NCBI RefSeq assembly: GCF_900119735.1
Contig: NZ_FPJW01000001.1
Span: 592,914 to 656,913 of the forward strand
Reading direction: 5' to 3'
DNA from: Marinospirillum alkaliphilum DSM 21637
Lineage (GTDB): Bacteria > Pseudomonadota > Gammaproteobacteria > Pseudomonadales > Halomonadaceae
DNA: 64,000 bases
How positions within the stretch are numbered: the first letter of the stretch is position 1; every line of letters begins with the position of its first letter. The position numbers and the translations under genes are program-made. Below the pieces are notes generated by a model. That model ran no database searches. It had not been told where the DNA came from and worked only from the letters and a program-made list of their open reading frames with translations. Shown piece by piece: positions 57,487-64,000 of this stretch.

Positions 57487-59570
57487 GCGCACGGTTGACG
57501 CCTGAGCAGCAGGCGGTGATTCAGCATACCGAGGGCCATGCACGGGTACGTGCGGTGGCGGGTTCCGGCAAGACCACCACGCTGGTCGAGCGGGTGGTGC
57601 AACTGCTGCGGCAGGGTGTACCTCCGTCACGTCTGCTGGTGGTGATGTATAACCGGGCTGCCCGCGAAGATTTCCAGCAAAAACTCCAGCATCGTTGTGC
57701 CGAAATCCTGCGTGAAGAAGGCCTGCAGCTGTTGTTGCCGGATATACGCACTTTTCACTCTCTGGGGCATCGTTTAACCCAGACTTTCTGCCGCTGGGGT
57801 GTGTTACAGCCTCGCCAGCTGCAGCAGGAAGACTGGATGGTGGATCGACTGACCCGTCAGGCCCTGAACCAGCTGGCTGAACAGCAGGGTGAAGAAGCCC
57901 AGGCCTGGCTGGAAGAAGATGCACTGGAAGCCTTCAAGGCCTTCTGTACGCTGGTTAAAAGTGGGTTGGATGAACCGGAACAAGTGTTGGAGCGTCTGGA
58001 GACCGGCCAGAAGCACTTCACTGCTGCTTTTGAAGCGCTGGAAAACCTGCTGGAAGAACAGCGACTGATGTTTTTTGATGATCTCTTGTGGCGTCCGGTG
58101 CGGCTGTTGCAGCAACAACCGGCGTTTATTAACCGTTTGCAGGGGTATCTGGATCATCTGATCGTGGATGAATACCAGGACATCAATGAAGTGCAGCAGG
58201 TGCTGTTAAAAAGCCTTGCTGGCCAGGCCCAGGTGATGGTTGTCGGGGATGTGGACCAGTGTATTTATGAGTGGCGTGGTGCCCGTCCTGAATACATGCT
58301 GCGGCGTTTTCAGCAGGATTTTTTACAGGTCAGGGACTACCCACTGACCCGTACCTTCCGCTTTGGTCACGGTCTGGCGCTGGCCGCCAATCAGGCGATC
58401 TGCCATAACCGTGAGCGCCCTGATCAATTAACCCTGGCGGCAGACACCAGCCCGCCCACCTACCTGCAGCAGGGGCAGGGCGCTGAGTGGTTACTGGAGC
58501 AACTGGATGGCTGGCGGACAACACATCCGCAGGGTCAGGCCGCAGTGCTGGTGCGCAGTTGGTCACAGAGTCTGGATGTGCAACTGGCCTTGCTCAAGGC
58601 TCATAAACCTTTTTCGCTGGCACGCCAGGAACACTTTATTTTCAATCGTCCGCAGATTCGCGGCCTGCTGGCTTATGCCCGGTTGGCACTGCACAGTCAG
58701 GAAGGCATGCAGATCAACTACAGCCACCCGGATGCACAGCAGGATTTTTACCAGTTAATCAGCTTTCCCACACTCTACCTCAGTGAGCAGGAGCGCCAGG
58801 CGCTGTTACAGGCTCGCATTCAGGGGAAAGCCGCTTTGTCAGCCTGCATTGAACGCATGCCTGCGGCAAGGGCGCGGCGCATCAACGAGCGCCTGAAAGT
58901 GTTGCAGCGTCTGGCTCGACTGGCCACCCGCCTGCAACCGGCTGCTTTTATTCGCCGTGTGTTGCAGGAAACCGATGCACTGGAGCAGCTACGCAAAACA
59001 GCATCCAGCAAAGAAGCTGCGGAAGAAGCCTTGCGACTGATTGAAGGGCTCAGGCGTTATGCTGAAAAAAGTGCCGCTGAAAATCTGCAGCAATGGATAG
59101 AAGAGCTGGAGCTGGCACGTCAGGAGGGTATTGCAAATCAGTCCGGACAACAGCAGCCGGGTGTGGTGATCCTCACCGTTCATGCGGCCAAAGGGCTGGA
59201 ATGGGACTGGGTGGCCGTGTATGGCCTGAATGAAGGGGATTTTCCCTACACCTCCGGTTTCAGTCGCTTGACACCGGCTGAAGAAGAGGCCGAGCGTCGG
59301 CTGTTTTATGTTGCCATGACGCGTGCACGTCATTGGTTGCTGTTAGTGCGCAGTGATGCCACCGGGCAACCCAGCCGTTTTCTTGCCGAAGCAGCTCTGG
59401 AGGATGCCCGGCAATTGGCTGCCTGCCTGGAGGTTCAGGCAGAAACAACCAGGCCTTCAACCTTGCAGGTACGTGATCCTGCACTGCTGCGCCGTTACTG
59501 GCAGGCGGTCAGTGAGCGACCCCTGCCAGAACTGCAATCTGCTCCAGTAGCAGAGTCTGGAGTCAGTTAA
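57483..59570 (+). CDS. UvrD/Rep-type ATP-dependent helicase (superfamily 1A)
   Basis: 695 residues. Walker A AVAGSGKTTTLVERV, Walker B VDEYQDINEVQ, motif III GDVDQCIYEWRGA, motif IV TRTFRFG, motif V VILTVHAAKGLEW and motif VI EEAERRLFYVAMTRARH. Shorter at the C-terminus than UvrD (720), so a distinct subgroup. 3'-5' DNA unwinding is expected; the substrate is unknown. Coupled to DUF1285. Confidence 0.93.
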   Translation: MSARLTPEQQAVIQHTEGHARVRAVAGSGKTTTLVERVVQLLRQGVPPSRLLVVMYNRAAREDFQQKLQHRCAEILREEGLQLLLPDIRTFHSLGHRLTQTFCRWGVLQPRQLQQEDWMVDRLTRQALNQLAEQQGEEAQAWLEEDALEAFKAFCTLVKSGLDEPEQVLERLETGQKHFTAAFEALENLLEEQRLMFFDDLLWRPVRLLQQQPAFINRLQGYLDHLIVDEYQDINEVQQVLLKSLAGQAQVMVVGDVDQCIYEWRGARPEYMLRRFQQDFLQVRDYPLTRTFRFGHGLALAANQAICHNRERPDQLTLAADTSPPTYLQQGQGAEWLLEQLDGWRTTHPQGQAAVLVRSWSQSLDVQLALLKAHKPFSLARQEHFIFNRPQIRGLLAYARLALHSQEGMQINYSHPDAQQDFYQLISFPTLYLSEQERQALLQARIQGKAALSACIERMPAARARRINERLKVLQRLARLATRLQPAAFIRRVLQETDALEQLRKTASSKEAAEEALRLIEGLRRYAEKSAAENLQQWIEELELARQEGIANQSGQQQPGVVILTVHAAKGLEWDWVAVYGLNEGDFPYTSGFSRLTPAEEEAERRLFYVAMTRARHWLLLVRSDATGQPSRFLAEAALEDARQLAACLEVQAETTRPSTLQVRDPALLRRYWQAVSERPLPELQSAPVAESGVS

Positions 59571-59581
59571 GCCTTTCGCAG

Positions 59582-60922
59582 TTAAGCACCCCAGCTGTTC
59601 AGGCGCGCCCGGGCATACTCAGCCTGCTGACCGGAGCCACCCTGTTGCAGAAAACTCTGGAAAGCTGCTGTTGCTTCCGGGATCTGCTGCAGGCGCTCAT
59701 GGCTGACACCGATGAAAAAGTCGGTGTTGGGATTGCCAGGCAACAGGCGCTTGTACGTCTGAAAGCGATTCAGTGCTGCATCCGGTTTGTTTTGCTGCAG
59801 TAATGCAACACCGGAAAGGTGCTGTGCCTGAGCTTCTTGCGGATAAACGCGGATGGCGTCCTGTAACCAACGATCAGCCTGGTCATAACGCTCCTGCATC
59901 ATCCAGGCTTTGCCCAGCATCACCAGCCCGGTGTAATCCTGTGGGGCCACTTGCAGCGATGACTCCAGTGCGGTTACCGCATCAGCATGGCGTCCCTGGC
60001 CAAGGTGCATTTCTGCCAGTTGCTGGCGCTGGATGGCAGAGCTGATACGGCGCAGCCCAGCGGTATTGTCCATGTAACGCTCGCGGTGCATGGGTTTGCT
60101 GCGATGACTGGCATAACGGCCGGTGGCCTCACGCTGGGCATCCCGGTAACGCTCGGAACTCATCGGATGCGAAGAAAACATTTGTTCAATGGCGCTGGGC
60201 TGGCTGTTCGACAGGCTTTGCAGCATGTTCATCAGGTCAACCATGCCATCCGGTGAATAACCGGCACGTGTCATGTATTCGATACCCAGTGAATCAGCCT
60301 GGCGCTCATCGGAACGGCTGTAAGTTGCCAGCAGGGCACCGGCAGCAATACCGCCAAGACCCAGCGCCAGGGCGGTGGTGGTATCACTGGTACGACTGCC
60401 GATAGCAACACCAGCCCCTGCAACAGCAACACCTGCCAGGGTTTGTTTGGTCATGCGCTGGGCCGTATGACGAGCCGTCACATGGCCTACCTCGTGACCA
60501 ATTAAAGCCGCCAGCTCTGCTTCACTGTCCATGGCCAGTAGAATACCGCGCGTGATGCCAATGGTGCCGCCAGGGAAGGCGTAGGCATTGATGTAGTTGG
60601 CATTCAGAGCGTTATAACTGTAATCCACTTCCGGTCGATGGGAGCGGCGACCGATGGATTGACCGATGCCGGCAACATAAGCCTGAAGTTGAGCATCCTG
60701 CGTCACACCATAGTCAGCGGAAATCTGGTGTGGTGCATGTTGCCGGTCAATTCGGCGTTCATCAGAGGCAGACATCAACACCAGTTCACGCTTGCCGGTG
60801 ACCGGGTTCACCGAGCAACCAGTCATCACACCACCACTGGCAATGGCCATCAGCCACAGCAACTGCCGACGGGTCAGCTTGCCATCGGCCAGATTCATGG
60901 ATTGGAGTTCCTGATCTTTCAT
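59582..60922 (-). CDS. M48 metalloprotease with TPR tail, lipoprotein-like
   Basis: 446 residues. The N-terminus has a twin-arginine stretch (TRRQLLWLMAIASGG) leading to a possible lipobox GVMTGCS. The zinc site is GHEVGHVTARH, with the third ligand in RQADSLGIEYM. Two to four TPR units fill residues about 300-445 (AEMHLGQGRHADAVTALE). It resembles BepA/LoiP-type periplasmic proteases that police outer-membrane assembly. A gagga lies 9 bases before the ATG. Confidence 0.9.
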   Translation of the reverse strand: MKDQELQSMNLADGKLTRRQLLWLMAIASGGVMTGCSVNPVTGKRELVLMSASDERRIDRQHAPHQISADYGVTQDAQLQAYVAGIGQSIGRRSHRPEVDYSYNALNANYINAYAFPGGTIGITRGILLAMDSEAELAALIGHEVGHVTARHTAQRMTKQTLAGVAVAGAGVAIGSRTSDTTTALALGLGGIAAGALLATYSRSDERQADSLGIEYMTRAGYSPDGMVDLMNMLQSLSNSQPSAIEQMFSSHPMSSERYRDAQREATGRYASHRSKPMHRERYMDNTAGLRRISSAIQRQQLAEMHLGQGRHADAVTALESSLQVAPQDYTGLVMLGKAWMMQERYDQADRWLQDAIRVYPQEAQAQHLSGVALLQQNKPDAALNRFQTYKRLLPGNPNTDFFIGVSHERLQQIPEATAAFQSFLQQGGSGQQAEYARARLNSWGA

Positions 60923-60973
60923 CTGTTGTGTCCTCTTTAACAGTATTGAAACCTGATCCAGTTGACTTCCGGT

Positions 60974-61732
60974 TCAGGATTGAAGGCGGCACAGGTTGTC
61001 ACATATGACTGCAGCAGCCACGGCCACGTTCAGTGATTCTGCAGCACCAAAGGCTGGAATGGTGATTCGGTGGGTTACAAAGGGTGCCAATGCACTACTG
61101 ATACCATGGGCTTCACTGCCCATCAACAACACACCGCCCTGGCCAGCACTCTGGAAATTATGGATGCAAGCGCCATCCAGATAAGCACCTAACACCTGGG
61201 TATCTTGTGGCAGGGATGCAAAAAAGGCATCCAGTGGCTGATAACTGACGGCAACCCGTAAAAAAGACCCCTTGGAAGCGGCAATCACCTTGGGATTAAA
61301 CAACTCCGCTGTTTCCGGAGAACACACCAACTGGCGAATGCCATACCAGTCAGCAATGCGCAGCAGGCTGCCGAGATTACCGGGATCATTGATACCATCC
61401 AATGCCAGTATCCAGGGGTTTTCAGCAAGGGAGGTGAAGCTGGCAGTGGCAGGGCAGTTGACCACCGCCAGTGCCGCATCATTGCTGATCAGGGTACTGA
61501 TGCTGGTCAGTTCATCTGCTGTGCATGCTACGGCAGTGATGCCAGCCTGCCGGATCAGGGCGCTGTAACTGTTAATGAACTCAGGGGTGGCATAAAGGGC
61601 CTGTACTGGCCAGTTGGAAGCCAGTAATTCAGCCACCACCTTTTCACCTTCCACCAGAAACCGGCCTTCTTCACGACGCATTTTTTTGCGGTGCAGGGCA
61701 CGCACCTGACGGATCTGGTTCTTGCTGAGCAT
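60974..61732 (-). CDS. TrmH/SpoU-family RNA methyltransferase
   Basis: 252 residues from ATG 61732; the frame is open to 61792, but no Shine-Dalgarno supports any start clearly. SPOUT knot motifs 1-3: GINDPGNLGSLLRIADW, GGVLLMGSEAHGIS and ITIPAFGAAESLNVAVAAAV. N-terminal substrate-binding domain RKKMRREEGRFLVEG. It is a 2'-O-ribose methylase of rRNA or tRNA, like the YsgA/TsnR group; the target base is unknown. Confidence 0.9.
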   Translation of the reverse strand: MLSKNQIRQVRALHRKKMRREEGRFLVEGEKVVAELLASNWPVQALYATPEFINSYSALIRQAGITAVACTADELTSISTLISNDAALAVVNCPATASFTSLAENPWILALDGINDPGNLGSLLRIADWYGIRQLVCSPETAELFNPKVIAASKGSFLRVAVSYQPLDAFFASLPQDTQVLGAYLDGACIHNFQSAGQGGVLLMGSEAHGISSALAPFVTHRITIPAFGAAESLNVAVAAAVICDNLCRLQS

Positions 61733-61786
61733 GGCAGTCACTTGATGGCTGTAAAAGCGGCCCATTATCAGCCAATCAGGGAGTGA

Positions 61787-61820
61787 AGTCATCAGGCCGG
61801 TGGATTCCGACCTGATGACT
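61787..61820. repeat. Long hairpin between tctA and the methyltransferase
   Basis: AGTCATCAGG (61787-61796) and CCTGATGACT (61811-61820) form a perfect 10-base stem around CCGG...CCGA. There is no T run, so it could be a Rho-dependent stop or mRNA 3' barrier for tctCBA. Confidence 0.5.
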
Positions 61821-61842
61821 GAGGGAGGTTACAGCCGGTGTT

Positions 61843-63339
61843 TCAGAGCGGCTGCTGGCGATTGCGGCGTAATTTACGCAACAGTGGCAGCAAGAGTGAC
61901 AGGGCAGCCAGCAGCAGTAGGGTGAGTGCTATGGGTTTACTGAGAAAAATGCTCCAGTCACCGCCGGAAATCTGCAGTGCCCGGCGCATGGATTCTTCCA
62001 TCAGTGCACCAAGAATCAGGCCCAGAATCAGTGGTGCAGCCGGGAAGCCGTAAAGCCTCATGGCCAGACCGATCAGACCAAAAATCAGCAGCATCACCAG
62101 ATCAAAGGTATTAAAACTGATGCCATAAACACCTACCATGCAAAAAATCAGGATCAGTGACAGCAGCAGCGGGCGAGGGGCATCCAGGATTCTGGCAATG
62201 TAGGGAATCAGTGGCAGATTCAGCACCAGCAGGAACAGATTGCCGACATACATGCTGGCAATGACTCCCCAGAAAACCTCCGGGCGTTGTTCCAGCATCA
62301 TCGGGCCAGGTGTGACTCCCATCACCAATAAGGCACCAAGCAATACGGCTGTGGTTCCTGAGCCAGGTACACCCAGCGTCAGCAGTGGCACAAAGGAGCC
62401 ACCACAGGCTGCATTGTTGGCAGCCTCCGGTGCTGCAACACCCTTGATATTGCCTTTGCCGAAGGTATTGCCATCCTTTGCCAGGCGTTTTTCCATGCTG
62501 TAACCCAGAAAGGAGCCAATGGTGGCACCGGCACCGGGCAACACCCCGGTGAAAAATCCCAGAATGGAGCTGCGGCCGATGGGGGCCGCAATCTCTTTCA
62601 CTTCTGCTCCGCTGAGCTTCAGTGACCCGATCTGATTGCGGGGTGTATTTTTTCTCTGCGGGTTCAGCAGCATGTAAAAGACTTCTGCCAGGGCAAAAAT
62701 ACCCAGGGCCACCACCAGAAAATCGATCCCTTCGATCAGTTGCAGGGTGCCGAAGGTGTAGCGTTCAGTCCCGGTCTGCAGATCCATGCCCACAATCGAA
62801 ATCATCATGCCCAGCACAGCAGCAATCAGGCCTTTTATCAGGGATTTGTCAGACAGGCTGACCACTGCCGTGAGCCCCAGCACCATCAGTGCAAAATATT
62901 CGGTGGGACCAAAGCTGACAGCAACCTTGGACAACAGCGGAGCAATCAGCATCAGACCAAGAATCGACAGGGTTCCACCGATAAAAGAGGCATAAGCAGC
63001 AATGGCCAGTGCCTTGCCGGCCTTGCCCTGGCGGGCCATGGGGTAGCCATCAAAGGAGGTTGCCACCGTCCCGGCCACACCAGGTGCATTCAGCAGTATT
63101 GAAGAAGTGGAGCCGCCGAAAATGGCACCATAATAAACCCCGGCCATCAGAATCAGACCCGTGGCCGGAGGCAGATTAAAAGTGATCGGAATCATCAGTG
63201 CCAGTGCACTGATCGGGCCCAGTCCTGGCAACATACCGATCAGGGTTCCGGCAAATACACCGATGAATACGTACATCAGGTTGATCGGATCCAGCGCGAT
63301 GCCGAACCCGAACATCAAATTATTCAAAGCATCCATCAT
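61843..63339 (-). CDS. tctA: Tripartite tricarboxylate transporter large permease TctA
   Basis: 498 residues and about 12 membrane helices. The TctA signature GVFAGTLIGMLPGLGPISA, the repeat PGAGATIGSFLGYSMEK and GVPGSGTTAVLLGALLV are present. It brings in citrate or other carboxylates with the periplasmic binder TctC. Stop is 50 bases from the methyltransferase gene; tctB precedes it by 30 bases. Confidence 0.95.
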   Translation of the reverse strand: MMDALNNLMFGFGIALDPINLMYVFIGVFAGTLIGMLPGLGPISALALMIPITFNLPPATGLILMAGVYYGAIFGGSTSSILLNAPGVAGTVATSFDGYPMARQGKAGKALAIAAYASFIGGTLSILGLMLIAPLLSKVAVSFGPTEYFALMVLGLTAVVSLSDKSLIKGLIAAVLGMMISIVGMDLQTGTERYTFGTLQLIEGIDFLVVALGIFALAEVFYMLLNPQRKNTPRNQIGSLKLSGAEVKEIAAPIGRSSILGFFTGVLPGAGATIGSFLGYSMEKRLAKDGNTFGKGNIKGVAAPEAANNAACGGSFVPLLTLGVPGSGTTAVLLGALLVMGVTPGPMMLEQRPEVFWGVIASMYVGNLFLLVLNLPLIPYIARILDAPRPLLLSLILIFCMVGVYGISFNTFDLVMLLIFGLIGLAMRLYGFPAAPLILGLILGALMEESMRRALQISGGDWSIFLSKPIALTLLLLAALSLLLPLLRKLRRNRQQPL

Positions 63340-63369
63340 TCAGTAACCTTGGAAGCGAGATGTCAGGGT

Positions 63370-63849
63370 TCAGAAAGGCAGTGGACCGGTGGGCAGGTAA
63401 ATGCCCATCACCTTGCTGAGCAACAGGTAGAGCGGCAGTACCACCAGGCACATGGCCAGCAGGTTGATGCCATGGCGACGGTAGCCATACAGCCATGCAA
63501 GCCCTGTACCCAGTAGCAGGGATGCCAACACAAATCCAAGCGGCTCAATCAACAGGGCATAAACAGGAATACTCACGGCTGTAAGACCCAGTTGCACAAT
63601 TTCTTTGCGGCCACTCACCGGATGTTGTGATGTTGTCTCGGAATCCTGCGGCGCGGCTGCCGCAGGTTTTTCCAGAAACAACAGTAAGGACAGCCCCAGC
63701 ATCAGGAAGCCCAGCAACTTGGGAAAGGCATCGGAGTCCACTGGTCTCGGAATCGCAAAGGCTGGAATCTGGAATGCCAGAATCAGGTAACCGATCGAGA
63801 AGGCCAGCAGTAACAGAGCCAGCAACTGGTTGATGTTGAGTCGAGTCAT
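63370..63849 (-). CDS. tctB: Tripartite tricarboxylate transporter small subunit TctB
   Basis: 159 residues and four membrane helices (LLALLLLAFSIGYLILAFQI; LGFLMLGLSLLLFL; LTAVSIPVYALLIEPLGFVL; NLLAMCLVVLPLYLLLSKVM). The middle loop is Ala/Ser-rich and disordered. Order tctC-tctB-tctA in transcription, with 11 bases between tctC and tctB. Confidence 0.93.
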   Translation of the reverse strand: MTRLNINQLLALLLLAFSIGYLILAFQIPAFAIPRPVDSDAFPKLLGFLMLGLSLLLFLEKPAAAAPQDSETTSQHPVSGRKEIVQLGLTAVSIPVYALLIEPLGFVLASLLLGTGLAWLYGYRRHGINLLAMCLVVLPLYLLLSKVMGIYLPTGPLPF

Positions 63850-63860
63850 GATGGATTTCC

Positions 63861-64000
63861 TCAGCGCAGCAGGCCCAGCTCAGCCAGTACCGAACGGAAC
63901 TGATCCTGTTGCTGGTCAAGGAATTCGCCGAAAGTGGCACTGTCCTGCCAGGCATCCAGCCAGCCAAGACGCTCGGTGGCTTCACGCCAGCTGTCAGTTT
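63861..64000 (-). CDS. tctC: Tripartite tricarboxylate transporter substrate-binding protein TctC (C-terminal fragment)
   Basis: Only the last 45 residues are in the window; the gene continues past the right edge. The tail SWREATERLGWLDAW followed by FGEFLDQQQDQFRSVLAELG matches the C-terminal helix of TctC-type periplasmic binders. It comes first in the operon. The ligand cannot be judged. Confidence 0.85.
   Translation of the reverse strand, partial: TDSWREATERLGWLDAWQDSATFGEFLDQQQDQFRSVLAELGLLR

Overview
The window reads as one contiguous stretch of chromosome from a flagellated, aerobic gammaproteobacterium. The gene orders fabD-fabG-acpP-fabF-pabC-mltG-tmk-holB-pilZ-tatD-tetR-DUF1285, rnt-motY-argG next to grxD and argF, and the PA2778/PA2779 pair are those of Pseudomonas and the Oceanospirillales. 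Loss of synteny at other points (no ihfB after rpsA, no plsX before fabD) argues against Pseudomonas itself, and I favour an Oceanospirillales-type genome. No tRNA, rRNA, CRISPR, insertion sequence or prophage was seen. Genes are packed tightly on both strands, and no stretch longer than 300 bases lacks a gene.

Layout. 1-6.5 kb: an alpha/beta hydrolase (cut by the left edge), a KDPG-aldolase-like enzyme, an eIF-2B-like protein, then an RpiR/SIS regulator, a crotonase and an ADP-forming acyl-CoA synthetase. Repeated ATGCAA/TTGCAT palindromes lie before the regulator. 6.5-8.7 kb: an inactive M23/LysM lipoprotein, slyD, and an unknown disordered protein behind a sigma-28-type promoter. 8.7-13 kb (minus strand): argD-argF-selD-selU. 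13-16.6 kb: grxD, rnt, motY with a textbook sigma-28 promoter, and argG with a terminator-like hairpin in its leader. 16.7-21.4 kb: a HlyU-family protein, a DUF294 protein, a copper-handling set (DUF2946, SCO1, PCuAC) and a chemoreceptor. 21.6-27 kb (minus strand): a receiver protein, a membrane-anchored PAS/exonuclease, a small membrane protein and a 917-residue symporter/histidine kinase hybrid. 27-31 kb: a Ca2+/Na+ antiporter and trkA-trkH. 31-35.6 kb: a thioesterase, cmk, rpsA and a PQQ sugar dehydrogenase. 35.6-42.5 kb: two divergent proteins of the c-di-GMP families with altered catalytic motifs, TusA-like, ABM-like, UspA, an unknown membrane protein, msrA and a second chemoreceptor with a C-terminal sensor. 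42.5-47.8 kb: gdhA, hisC, rsuA, a small unknown and the PA2778/PA2779 pair. 48-59.6 kb: the fatty acid synthesis cluster running into tmk, holB, pilZ, tatD, a TetR regulator, DUF1285 and a UvrD-type helicase. 59.6-64 kb (minus strand): an M48 metalloprotease, a SpoU methyltransferase and the tctC-tctB-tctA transporter, with tctC cut by the right edge.

The items most worth pursuing are the unknown protein at 8157-8615 with its sigma-28-type promoter; the receiver/exonuclease/symporter-kinase operon; the eIF-2B-like protein with serine where the ribose-1,5-bisphosphate isomerases have their catalytic cysteine, beside an RpiR regulator with a visible candidate operator; the terminator-like hairpin in the argG leader; and the divergent HD-GYP and EAL-HDOD pair. 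Start codons were moved from the longest possible frame where a Shine-Dalgarno sequence or family alignment argued for it. All family assignments rest on motif recognition, without database searches.
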